This document shows positions 25,030-33,415 of a DNA stretch of 64,000 nucleotides, piece by piece; position 1 is the stretch's first letter, and each line of letters starts with the position of its first letter. Position numbers and translations under genes: made by a program. This DNA comes from Halorussus vallis (GTDB taxonomy: Archaea > Halobacteriota > Halobacteria > Halobacteriales > Haladaptataceae), in NCBI RefSeq assembly GCF_024138165.1, contig NZ_CP100000.1, positions 3,596,001 to 3,660,000 of the forward strand, read 5' to 3'. The notes under the pieces were generated by a model. It had not been told where the DNA came from. It did no database searches and saw only the letters and a list, made by a program, of their open reading frames with translations.

Positions 25030-26775
25030 TCAGTGCAGGAACTCCCGGACGCCTTCTGCGTCCCGGGCGTTCAGAACGTCGGCCGCCTCGGCCCACCCGC
25101 GCCGGGCGGTGTGGACGCCGTACCGGACGTTGGCGTACTCGCCGGGCGAGTGGGCGTCGGTGTCGATGGCGATGGTCGCGCCCTGCTCGACGGCCTGCTT
25201 GACCGCGCTCCCCCAGAGGTCGAGGCGGTGCGGATTGCTGTTGATTTCGAGCGCGGTGCCGTGCTCCACGGCGGCCGCCGCGACCGCCTCGACGTCGAAC
25301 TCCAGGCCCGGCCGACCGTTGAGGATGCGCCCACTCGGGTGGCCCAGGATGTCGACGCTCGGATGCGAGACGGCCGCGACCAGTCGGTCGGTCGCGTCGC
25401 CGTCCAGACCGCTGTGGGGCGAGGCGACCACGCAGTCGAGTTCCTCGAGCACGTCGTCGCCGACGCTGATGGTTCCCTCGACGTCGATGTTGGCCTCGAC
25501 GCCTGCGAACACGGTCACCGGGAGGTCGGCTTCGAGGTCCCGAATCTCGGCGAGTTGCTCGCGCAGGTCCTCGTCGTCGAGGCCGACGCCGCCGACCATC
25601 CCCGGCCCGGTGGCGTGGTCCGACACCGAGATGTAGTCGTGGCCGAACTCGGCGGCCGCCTCTGCCATCTGCTCGATGGTGTACTCGCCGTCGGACCACT
25701 CGGTGTGGAGGTGGAGGTCGCCCCGGACCGCGCCCTCCTCGATTAGTTCGGGAAGGTCACCCGACGCGGCCGCTCGAATCTCGCCGCGGTCCTCGCGCAT
25801 CTCGGGCGGAATCGGCGGGAGGTCGAGCGCAGTATAGATTTCGTCCTCGGTTTCGCCGCCGACGCGTTCGCCGACTCGCTGGCCGGCGTCCGGGTCGTCG
25901 ACCTCGCTCACGTCGAAGATTCCGTACTCGTTGATTTTGAAGTCGCGGTCGATGGCGTAGTTGCGCAGGCGGATGTTGTGCTCCTTGCTCCCGGTGAAGT
26001 ACTGGAGCGCCGACCCGAACTCGGCGGGCGCGATGACCCGGAGGTCGACGCGCTGGCCGTTCGAGCGCACGCTGGCCTTGTCGGTGCCGGCCTCGATGAC
26101 GTCGCTCGCCTGGTCCCAGTCGGTGAAGGCGTCGACCACGGCCTGGCGGTCCTCGTCTTCGACTTCGACCAGCACGTCGATGTCGCCGATGGTGGGCTTC
26201 CACCGCCGGAGCGACCCCGCGAGTTCGCACCGGCCGGCCTCCGGGATGGCCTCGAAGAACGCCAGGGCCTCCTCGCCGACCGGCCGGGCGTCGCCGAGCA
26301 GTTCCCGCTCCTGGGACTGGCGGGCGAACGCGATGCCGTCGAGGATGTTCTGTTCGGACTTCTCGCCGTAGCCCGACACCTCCCGGATCTCGCCCGCCTC
26401 GGCCGCCGCTTCGAGGTCGTCCAGGTCCCGCACGTCGAGTTCGCGGTAGAGGTCGCCGACCGTCTTCGGGCCGACGCCCTCGACGGCGGTGAGTTCGGCC
26501 ATCGCGACCGGCATCTCCGCCCGGGCCTCCTCCAACCGCTCGAAGGTGCCCTCGTCGAGGATCTCGAAGACCTTCTCGGCGATGGACTCGCCCACGTCCG
26601 GAATCTCCCCGACCGCGTCGGGGTCGTCGGTCGCCACGTCCTCGATGTCGTAGGGGTGGTCGCGGATGCTCTCGGCCGCCCGGCGGTAGGCCTTGGGCTT
26701 GTAGCCCACGTCCTGGGCCGCCAGCAGGTCGGCGTACTCTTCGAGTAGACTCGCTACTTCGGCGTTGCGTCTCAT
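25030..26775 (-). CDS. polX: DNA polymerase/3'-5' exonuclease PolX
   Basis: 581 residues. The N-terminal X-family polymerase has HhH motifs (VEGVGPKTVGDLYR near 104) and the catalytic acidic pair in PTIGDIDVLVEVE (about 212). The C-terminal PHP exonuclease carries DLHLHTEWSDGEYT near 347, HATGPG and ANIDVEG metal ligands. It fills short gaps in base-excision repair and trims 3' ends. It is followed 1 nt later by the Mut7-C gene, and preceded 25 nt upstream by DUF5788. Confidence 0.95.
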   Translation of the reverse strand: MRRNAEVASLLEEYADLLAAQDVGYKPKAYRRAAESIRDHPYDIEDVATDDPDAVGEIPDVGESIAEKVFEILDEGTFERLEEARAEMPVAMAELTAVEGVGPKTVGDLYRELDVRDLDDLEAAAEAGEIREVSGYGEKSEQNILDGIAFARQSQERELLGDARPVGEEALAFFEAIPEAGRCELAGSLRRWKPTIGDIDVLVEVEDEDRQAVVDAFTDWDQASDVIEAGTDKASVRSNGQRVDLRVIAPAEFGSALQYFTGSKEHNIRLRNYAIDRDFKINEYGIFDVSEVDDPDAGQRVGERVGGETEDEIYTALDLPPIPPEMREDRGEIRAAASGDLPELIEEGAVRGDLHLHTEWSDGEYTIEQMAEAAAEFGHDYISVSDHATGPGMVGGVGLDDEDLREQLAEIRDLEADLPVTVFAGVEANIDVEGTISVGDDVLEELDCVVASPHSGLDGDATDRLVAAVSHPSVDILGHPSGRILNGRPGLEFDVEAVAAAAVEHGTALEINSNPHRLDLWGSAVKQAVEQGATIAIDTDAHSPGEYANVRYGVHTARRGWAEAADVLNARDAEGVREFLH

Positions 26776-26800
26776 GGTTCGTGGTTCCTGGTTTCGGTCC

Positions 26801-27238
26801 TCAGAGCCGTCCGCGACTGCTCGCGTCCTCGCGGCCGAGCGCCTGCTTCAAGAACGACATCCAGCGCTTCTGGTCGGCGGCCTCCTGGGCCTGGGCCTCG
26901 CGTTCGAGGTCGGTCGGTCCCAGGCTCTCGAGGGCGTTGAGCGCCCGCTCGATGCCGATGATGGCGGCGGCCAACCCTTCGCCCTCCTCGTACGTGATGT
27001 CGCCGTCCTCCAGCAGTTGGCGGCGCTGGAGGCGCTCGCGCCGGAGGTTCTTCTTCGCGCGCTCGACGCGCTCGCGCTCGCCCGCGGGGACGGTGTCGCG
27101 GCGCTTGATTTCGAAGACGAACTCCTGGAGGTCGACCGACTCGCCCTGCACGTCGATGGTGTCGGGGATGGTCGCGCCGACCGTCGCACCCTCGCGGTCG
27201 ACGCGCTCCAGGAGTTGCTTTCGCTGGTACTCCTTCAC
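26801..27238 (-). CDS. DUF5788 family protein
   Basis: 145 residues, almost entirely helical and charged (MKEYQRKQLLERVDREGATV..., RERVERAKKNLRRERLQRRQ). It belongs to the haloarchaeal DUF5788 family. Likely a cytosolic helical bundle. The position directly upstream of polX suggests co-transcription, but nothing in the protein indicates a repair role. Confidence 0.78.
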   Translation of the reverse strand: MKEYQRKQLLERVDREGATVGATIPDTIDVQGESVDLQEFVFEIKRRDTVPAGERERVERAKKNLRRERLQRRQLLEDGDITYEEGEGLAAAIIGIERALNALESLGPTDLEREAQAQEAADQKRWMSFLKQALGREDASSRGRL

Positions 27239-27436
27239 GTTCTACGTTCGGGGCGCGAGCGGCAAAAATCCGAGGGACGCTCTTCCGAACGTCGCTGGCG
27301 CGCTCGCGGTTCACCCTCGCGTCGCGCCCGGACGTGTCGTCCCGGCGTTGCGTCTCGATATGCGTCTCGGAAATACTCTCACCCGGGGCGATAATCCGAA
27401 CAAAAGCATACGTACCTGCGACGGCTACGGAGGTGC

Positions 27437-28132
27437 ATGAAAAAGCCCGGCGAAGTGTTCGCTGACGCGAGCGTCTACGACCCCGGCATCGAGGCCATCG
27501 TGCCGCGGTACGACGAACTCCACGACGCCATCCTCAACGCGCCGCCCCACGAGCGCGGGTCGGAGATTCGGGTGCTCGAACTCGGCGCGGGCACCGGTGA
27601 ACTCACCGCGAAACTGCTGACGCGCTTCCCGAAGAGTTCGGTACTCGTCGTCGACCACAGCGAGCAGATGTTGGAGCAGGCCGAGCGCAAACTGGAGACG
27701 TTCGGCGACCGCGCGACCCTCGAACGCGGCGCGTTCCCCGACGACTACCCCGACGCCGCGTCGGCCGACGAGTTCGACCTCGTCATCTCGTCACTGGCGA
27801 TTCACCACCTCTCGGAGGCCGACAAGCGCGCGCTCTTCGAGGCGATTCGCGACGCCCTCGCGCCCGGCGGATGGTTTCTCAACGGCGACGTGGTCCAGTT
27901 CGAGGCACCTCACCTGGAGGAACTGTCGGGCGACATGATCGAGAACTGGGTGCGCTCGAAGGGCTGGGAGGAGGCCGACTTCATGGACGAGTGGGAGGCC
28001 AGCGACGACTACGACGACCCTTCGACGCTGACCGACCAACTGGTGTGGCTCCGCGAGTCGGGCTTCGACTGCGTAACCTCCATCTGGCAGTACTACAACT
28101 TCGCGGTGTACGGCGGGCGGAAAGGGGAGTAG
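27437..28132 (+). CDS. Class I SAM-dependent methyltransferase
   Basis: 231 residues. Motif I is VLELGAGTGELTAKLL near 45, the acidic end of strand 2 is VVDHSEQMLEQAE, and motif IV is DLVISSLAIHHLSEADKR. It is a small-molecule-type Methyltransf_25 enzyme; acceptor unknown. A ribosome-binding GGAGG lies 6 nt upstream (27429-27433). A gap of over 400 nt follows. Confidence 0.85.
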   Translation: MKKPGEVFADASVYDPGIEAIVPRYDELHDAILNAPPHERGSEIRVLELGAGTGELTAKLLTRFPKSSVLVVDHSEQMLEQAERKLETFGDRATLERGAFPDDYPDAASADEFDLVISSLAIHHLSEADKRALFEAIRDALAPGGWFLNGDVVQFEAPHLEELSGDMIENWVRSKGWEEADFMDEWEASDDYDDPSTLTDQLVWLRESGFDCVTSIWQYYNFAVYGGRKGE

Positions 28133-28569
28133 GGAAGGAGCGGTTTTCTCGTCGCTGTTGGGCTTCGTCAGCGTTGCCATCCCGTACATTGTGACAGCGG
28201 ACACGACCGCCGCTAACTGCGAACGGGACCGCCGCTCGCACTCTACATACGAGTGGCCGCTCCGCAACGGCCACACGCCTCCCCAGCCGATTCGCTCACT
28301 CCCTGTGGCGGTGCGGTCACTCATATGTGGAGTGTAAGCGGTCTGTAGTGCTGTCATAGCGCTCTGCAGTGCGGTCTGCGGTGTCGTCGTAGTCGCGGTT
28401 GCGGTGACAGCGCGGTTTCCCCTGTCCAACCGGTCACCCGAAATCCCTCTTTCCGCTGAGACGACAACTCGTCCTCGAAACCCGACACGAAACCGCTATC
28501 GCCGCGTGTTCCCGGCACGGAAGCCGACGACCCAAATCCCTTTCACGTCCCGACCCCAAGCCCAATCCA
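28133..28569. other. Gene-free region carrying a pair of related dyads
   Basis: No convincing gene. The main structure is two palindromic sites CACTC-N7-GAGTG (28239-28255 and 28318-28334). With their flanks they form a 27-nt imperfect inverted repeat. The right part is a G/T-rich stretch with repeated GCGGT words. The promoter of the rhomboid gene must lie at the right end, though no clear TATA box is seen. Confidence 0.5.
28239..28334. repeat. Two CACTC-N7-GAGTG dyads in inverted orientation
   Basis: Site 1 28239-28255 and site 2 28318-28334 each have perfect 5-bp half-sites with a 7-nt spacer. Flanking bases (GCCGCTCCGC after site 1; the complement of GCGGTGCGGT before site 2) extend the similarity to about 27 nt in inverted orientation. 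They look like operator pairs or the ends of a lost element. Confidence 0.45.
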
Positions 28570-29505
28570 ATGGCGAAGTGTGACGCGTGCGGCAAGCACG
28601 AAAATATGCCGTACAAGTGCCGACGATGCGGCGGCACCTACTGCGGGGAACACCGACTCCCCGAGAGCCACGACTGTCCGGGGTTGAACGAGTGGAACGA
28701 CCCCTCGGGCGTCTTCGACAGCGGTTTCGACGACAGCGTCGACAATCAGGGCAGGTCGTCGGGCGGCGTGGCGAGCCGGGTCGGCCTCGACACGGGCACG
28801 GGCGGCCCGCTGGGCTACTTCCGCGGGAACATGACCTACGTGTTCCTCGGGCTGATGTGGCTGACGCTTGCGGCCCAGTACCTCGTCGCGCCGCTGTTGG
28901 GAATCAACGCACCGACACCCGAGGGTCCCGGCGACCCGCTCTGGTACACGCTCTTCACGCTCAATTCCGCGAACCCTCTCTACGTCTGGACGTGGGTCAC
29001 GTCCGTGTTCTCACACGGCGGTCTGTTCCACATCGCGGGCAACAGCCTTGCGCTGTACTTCTTCGGACCGCCGGTCGAGCGCTACATCGGTTCGAAGAAG
29101 TTCGCCGCGCTGTTCCTCGTGAGCGGGATAATCGCCGGGCTCAGCCAGGTCGGCACCATGTTCGCGCTCGGGACCGTCGGCGGCGTCGTCCTCGGCGCGA
29201 GCGGCGCGGTGATGGCGATAATGGGCGTGCTCACCGTCCTGAATCCGAACCTGCGGGTGATGCTCATCTTCCCGCCGATTCCGATGCCCATCTGGGTGCT
29301 GACCGGCGGCTACGCCCTGCTGTCGGTCATCGGCGGCCTCGGCCCGGTTTCGGGCGGCATCGCCCACTTCGCGCACCTCTCGGGACTGCTCATCGGCTTG
29401 GGATACGGCAAGTACGTCAAGGGCAGGCGCCGCGCACCCCAGCAACTCGGCAGCGGCGGCGGGTTCGGCCGCCGCGGCCCCGGCGGTCCGGGCGGTCGTT
29501 TCTGA
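28570..29505 (+). CDS. Rhomboid intramembrane serine protease with N-terminal zinc finger
   Basis: 311 residues. Residues 4-36 form an AN1-like zinc finger (Cys4, Cys7, Cys17, Cys20, Cys25, His28, His34, Cys36). Six helices follow. The catalytic Ser is Ser211 in GASG, the oxyanion His154/Asn158 in HIAGNSL, and the catalytic His is in GGIAHFAHLSG (266 or 269). It is similar in layout to the haloarchaeal RhoII-type proteases that cut within the membrane and affect glycosylated surface proteins. The tail is Gly-rich. Confidence 0.9.
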   Translation: MAKCDACGKHENMPYKCRRCGGTYCGEHRLPESHDCPGLNEWNDPSGVFDSGFDDSVDNQGRSSGGVASRVGLDTGTGGPLGYFRGNMTYVFLGLMWLTLAAQYLVAPLLGINAPTPEGPGDPLWYTLFTLNSANPLYVWTWVTSVFSHGGLFHIAGNSLALYFFGPPVERYIGSKKFAALFLVSGIIAGLSQVGTMFALGTVGGVVLGASGAVMAIMGVLTVLNPNLRVMLIFPPIPMPIWVLTGGYALLSVIGGLGPVSGGIAHFAHLSGLLIGLGYGKYVKGRRRAPQQLGSGGGFGRRGPGGPGGRF

Positions 29506-29547
29506 CCACCGACACTCCACCGACACTCAACCAACCTTCGATTCTCC

Positions 29548-30417
29548 ATGAACGTGACTCACCCCGAGTTCGTACCCGACCCGTCGCTCTCGCGCGCCGA
29601 GATGGAGGCGCTCCAGCGCGACATCGCGGCCGAAGCCGTCTTCGAGGACCGACTGGACTTCGACCCGACCGCCGTCTCGGCCGGGTCGACCGAACACGAC
29701 GACCCCGCCGACGCCGAGCAGACCGAACTCGGCGACCTCGGCGGTTCGACCGAAGATGGAAACGCCTCCGAGGAGACGACCAGGGACTCCGCCGCGGCGG
29801 AGTCGCCGGTCGTGGTCGGCGTCGACCAGGCGTTCGCCCACGACGGCGACACCGCGGTCAGCGCCATCGTCGCGATGCAGGACGGCGAGGTAATCGAGCG
29901 CGTCCACGCGACCGAGCCGACTGAGATACCCTACATCCCGGGCCTGCTCTCGTTCCGCGAGGGCGGGGCCATCCTCGCGGCGTTCGAGGAACTGTCGGTC
30001 GACCCCGACCTCGCCATCGTCGACGGGAGCGGGCGCATCCACTTCCGGCAGGCCGGCATCGCCACCCACATCGGGGTGACGCTCGACCTGCCGGCCGTCG
30101 GCGTCGCAAAGAGCCTGCTGTGCGGCCGCCCGCAGGATTCGCTCGACTCGCCACTCCCGGAGGGCATCCGCGTCCCCATCGAGTCGAACGAGCGCGTCGA
30201 CGCGCCCGAGGGGACGATCATCGGCTACGCGCTCCAGTCCCGCCAGTACGACAACCCCGAGAAGCGCCACGTCAATCCGCTGTACGTCAGTCCCGGCCAC
30301 CGCGTCGGCGCCGAAACCGCGACCGACCTCGTCTGGCGGCTGTGCGCCGGCTACAAACTCCCCGAACCGACCCGGCTGGCCGACGGCTACGCCGACGAAG
30401 TCAAGCGCTCGCTGTAG
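29548..30417 (+). CDS. nfi: Endonuclease V
   Basis: 289 residues. The catalytic residues are Asp93 (VVVGVDQAF), Glu138 (LLSFREGG) and Asp159 (LAIVDGSGRIHFRQAG). The enzyme cuts the second bond 3' of deaminated adenine (inosine) in DNA or RNA. The N-terminus before the first catalytic Asp carries an extra acidic, low-complexity stretch (about 40-86) not found in bacterial Nfi. A 20-bp palindrome (29785-29804) lies in this insertion. The next gene follows within 70 nt. Confidence 0.93.
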   Translation: MNVTHPEFVPDPSLSRAEMEALQRDIAAEAVFEDRLDFDPTAVSAGSTEHDDPADAEQTELGDLGGSTEDGNASEETTRDSAAAESPVVVGVDQAFAHDGDTAVSAIVAMQDGEVIERVHATEPTEIPYIPGLLSFREGGAILAAFEELSVDPDLAIVDGSGRIHFRQAGIATHIGVTLDLPAVGVAKSLLCGRPQDSLDSPLPEGIRVPIESNERVDAPEGTIIGYALQSRQYDNPEKRHVNPLYVSPGHRVGAETATDLVWRLCAGYKLPEPTRLADGYADEVKRSL

Positions 30418-30486
30418 GGGAGAGGGAAGCGGCAGGTGTCGAAGGAACCGGCGGAAGTTAACTGTCCGCGCCGCGACAGTGGGAAC

Positions 30487-31329
30487 GTGACCGAAACTGT
30501 CCTCATCACTGGCTGTTCGTCCGGCATCGGCCGGGAGACCGCGCTCGCGTTCCTCGAAGACGGCTGGGAGGTGTACGCCACCGCCCGGAACCCCGCCGAC
30601 ATCGAGGCGCTCGGCGAGAAGGGGTGTAACATCGCCACGCTCGACGTGACCGAAGACGACGACGTCGAGCGGGTCGTCGACCGTATACTGGACGAGGAGG
30701 GTCGCATCGACTGTCTGGTCAACAACGCGGGCTACGCCCAACTCGGCCCCGTCGAGGACGTGGCGGTCGAGAGCGTCCGGAGCCAGTTCGACGTCAACGT
30801 CTTCGGCCCCCACCGGCTGATACGGGCGGTACTGCCCCACATGCGCCAGCGCCGGACGGGCCGCATCGTCAACGTCTCCAGCGTCGCGGGCCGGGTCGCC
30901 ACGCCCGGGATGGGCATCTACAACGGTTCGAAGTTCGCGATGGAGGCCATCAGCGACGCGCTCCGACCCGAGGTCGACGAGTACGGCATCGACGTGGTGC
31001 TGGTCGAACCCGGACCGGTCGACACCGCGTTCGTCGAGCGCGCCTCCAGCGAGATAGAGGGCATCGAGCGGTCGGACGCCTACGATACCCTCTACTCGAT
31101 TCTGGACGACAGCGAGGCCATCGGCGGCGGCGGGCCGGGCGCAGTTCATCCCAGGGAGGTCGCAGAGACCATCCTCGACGCCGCCAACGTCACCGACCCC
31201 GAGGCCCGCTACCCGGTCGGCCGGGTCGCCGAACTCTCGGGGCTCGCGCGGTTCCTGCCCGCGAGCCTCCAGGACAAGTTCTACAATCTCGCGGTGTCGC
31301 TGGTGGCGAAGAGCCCGCTGAGTGACTGA
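30487..31329 (+). CDS. SDR-family oxidoreductase
   Basis: 280 residues from GTG 30487 (MTETVLITGCSSGIG...). The cofactor loop TGCSSGIG, the NNAG motif, Ser in VNVSSVAGRV and the catalytic YNGSK (YxxxK) are all present: a classical NAD(P)-dependent short-chain dehydrogenase. A TATA-like AGTTAAC (30455-30461) sits 26-32 nt before GTG 30487, supporting it over a GTG 51 nt upstream. Substrate unknown. Confidence 0.85.
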   Translation: MTETVLITGCSSGIGRETALAFLEDGWEVYATARNPADIEALGEKGCNIATLDVTEDDDVERVVDRILDEEGRIDCLVNNAGYAQLGPVEDVAVESVRSQFDVNVFGPHRLIRAVLPHMRQRRTGRIVNVSSVAGRVATPGMGIYNGSKFAMEAISDALRPEVDEYGIDVVLVEPGPVDTAFVERASSEIEGIERSDAYDTLYSILDDSEAIGGGGPGAVHPREVAETILDAANVTDPEARYPVGRVAELSGLARFLPASLQDKFYNLAVSLVAKSPLSD

Positions 31330-31358
31330 GCGACTGAGCGGCAGAACGCGCGGAACAC

Positions 31359-31393
31359 GTGCGGTCGGGCCGCCGTCGGCGGCCCGACCGCAC
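31359..31393. terminator. 16-bp perfect hairpin between convergent genes
   Basis: Arms 31359-31374 / 31378-31393 around GTC, between the SDR stop (31329) and the ArsA-like stop (31502). No T-run. The 100 nt after it are purine-rich and gene-free. Confidence 0.6.
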
Positions 31394-31501
31394 GAGATAG
31401 ACGCCGAGGGGTTCGGGGGTGGAGAGGGTCGCGAGCGTGGAGGGAAGTGAGGAAAGCGAGACAGTCGAGAGAGTCGAGAGAAGCGAGGCGAGCCGACGCG
31501 A

Positions 31502-32626
31502 TCAGTCGAGACAGGCGGCCACGAGTCGGAGCATCTCCTCGCCGCGGACCTCGTCGGCGAACAGCGGCACGCGCTTGACGTCGTGGCCGCGGAAGACCTC
31601 CTGGGCCGCCGCGAGGGCGTCCTGCTGGACCTTCCAGCGGCGCTCGCAGAACTCGCAAGTGTCGATGTTCGGCGTGACGAAGGCGTCGGCGTTCGCTTCG
31701 GGTGCGACGTCCGCGAGGTCCTCCATCACCCGGTTGACGACGACGGTGCCGACCGGCACGCCGTACTCGCCGAGTTGGGCCAGCAGGCGCTTGGACTCGA
31801 AGACGCTCATCTCCTCGGGAACCATCACCACCCGGAAGTCGGTCCGGCCGGGATCCCGGAGCACCTCGCGCAGTCGCTCGATGCGCGCCGCCAGTTCTTC
31901 GAGGTCGTCCAGCCCCTGTTCGGGGTCGGCGTCGCTCCCGCCGAACATCCCCTTCATCCCCTCCATCATCCCCTGGAACTTCTGGCGGAACTTCAGGATG
32001 CGGCCCACCATCGAGTCCATCAGTTCCGGCAGTTCTAGGAGTCGCAGGGTGTGGCCGGTCGGCGCGGTGTCGACGATCACGCGCTCGAACCGGTCGTCGT
32101 CCATGTACTCCAGGAGCTTCTGCATCGCCGCGGCCTCGTCGGACCCCGGCATCGGCCCGCCGAGCAGCGACCCCAGGTCGCCGTCGCCGCCGAGCATCCC
32201 GCCGAGGCCGCCGAGCGGCCCGGCGTCGCCCTCGTCCGCGCCACCCGGCCCCGCGCTCGGGTCGTCGGCGAAGGGGTCGGCGTCCGATTCTCCCTCTCCG
32301 GCGGCGCCGCCGAAGATGGCCTGGCCGTCCTGCAGCGCCTGGTCGGGGTCTATCTCGGCGGCGTAGAGCGGCACGTCCTCTCGAATCCGCTGGGGGTCGG
32401 CCGGAATCTCCGTCTCGAAGGTGTCCGAAAGCGAGTGGGCCGGGTCGGTCGAGACGACCAGCGTCGCCGTGCCGTCGCGGGCGCTGGCGAGCGCCGTCGC
32501 CGCCGCCATCGTCGTCTTGCCGACGCCGCCTTTGCCCCCGTAGAGGACGTACTCGGGGGCGTCGACGCCCGTCGGCACGTCCGCGTCGTCGATGTGCTCG
32601 ACCGCTTCAACGTCGAGTTCGGCCAT
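31502..32626 (-). CDS. ArsA/Get3-family ATPase
   Basis: 374 residues. The deviant Walker A is GGKGGVGKTT (30-39), switch I is TDPAHSLSDTFE, switch II follows IVDTAPTGHTLR, and the C-terminal CEFC pair is the CxxC that bridges Get3 dimers. Two Gly/Met-rich insertions (about 110-165 and MMEGMKGMFGG near 220) occupy the region that in Get3 binds tail-anchored proteins. No ars genes are nearby, so a Get3-type targeting role is more plausible than arsenite export, though unproven. Confidence 0.85.
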   Translation of the reverse strand: MAELDVEAVEHIDDADVPTGVDAPEYVLYGGKGGVGKTTMAAATALASARDGTATLVVSTDPAHSLSDTFETEIPADPQRIREDVPLYAAEIDPDQALQDGQAIFGGAAGEGESDADPFADDPSAGPGGADEGDAGPLGGLGGMLGGDGDLGSLLGGPMPGSDEAAAMQKLLEYMDDDRFERVIVDTAPTGHTLRLLELPELMDSMVGRILKFRQKFQGMMEGMKGMFGGSDADPEQGLDDLEELAARIERLREVLRDPGRTDFRVVMVPEEMSVFESKRLLAQLGEYGVPVGTVVVNRVMEDLADVAPEANADAFVTPNIDTCEFCERRWKVQQDALAAAQEVFRGHDVKRVPLFADEVRGEEMLRLVAACLD

Positions 32627-32751
32627 ACCGGTGAGTCGTGGGCGCGCGCTTGTGTACTCGTCGGTCCTCGTCGATTTCACGGCCGCCTCGGTCGGCGCTC
32701 TCGTCGACGCGATGCGAGTCCTTTTCCCGCCTCCCGGGCCTACCACCGGGC

Positions 32752-33372
32752 ATGGAAGCGGACCGGAACTCCGAGTCGGCGGCCGACGACCGGACCTACC
32801 GCGTGCTCGCAGTCCCCGAACGCGGGCGACTTCGCCTGCTCGACCGTGAACGCTACGAACCGGTCGTCACCGCCGCCGAGGGCCACGACGCGTCGGTGGA
32901 AGCCGCGCGGCCGGGCTACCTCGTCGACGTCGACCTCGACTGGTCGACCGCCGAACCGACCGTCACGTCGCTGTCGGTGGTCCGGCCGACGCTGTACGCC
33001 TTCGCCGACGGCGTCGAACCGATGTTCGAGGCCGCCCAGAACGCGTGGGCCGACGCCCAGGCATCCGGCGATTCGATGAACAGCCGCGTGACCAGGAACA
33101 CCGACAACGAGGTCAACGGCGTCCTCTACGTCTTCGCCGAGGACGCCGCGGGCGGGACGTTCGAGTCGCTCCGCGACGGGACGCGCCCGCTCGAACCGCT
33201 GGTCGACAGGGTGAACGAGAACGAGGGCGAGGCGCCCCGGGAGGTGTTCGTCCTCCGACCCGCCGACGGCCGGTACGTCGTCGTCACCATCGCGCTCCGG
33301 AAGGGCGGCCAGTTCGCCGACACGCTGCGAGACACCTACGACTGCCCGCGACCGCCGGAGTCGTCCGAGTAG
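32752..33372 (+). CDS. DUF6663 family protein
   Basis: 206 residues, acidic, with a beta-rich first half (TYRVLAVPERGRLRLLD..., YLVDVDLDWSTAEPTVT) and an alpha/beta second half. It is the DUF6663 family of haloarchaea, of unknown function. A TATA-like CCTTTTCC (about 32719-32726) is 26-33 nt before ATG 32752. The gene is divergent from the ArsA-like ATPase. Confidence 0.72.
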   Translation: MEADRNSESAADDRTYRVLAVPERGRLRLLDRERYEPVVTAAEGHDASVEAARPGYLVDVDLDWSTAEPTVTSLSVVRPTLYAFADGVEPMFEAAQNAWADAQASGDSMNSRVTRNTDNEVNGVLYVFAEDAAGGTFESLRDGTRPLEPLVDRVNENEGEAPREVFVLRPADGRYVVVTIALRKGGQFADTLRDTYDCPRPPESSE

Positions 33373-33415
33373 GCTCGGGTTCCCGCGAATCGCGTCCGCT
33401 TCTGCGACCCCCGTT

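Noticed and set aside
28133-28429. Leftward frame reading through the methyltransferase end and the following gap
   Set aside because: Its Thr/Ala-rich start comes from a repetitive GCGGT stretch and most of the rest is a shadow of the methyltransferase gene.
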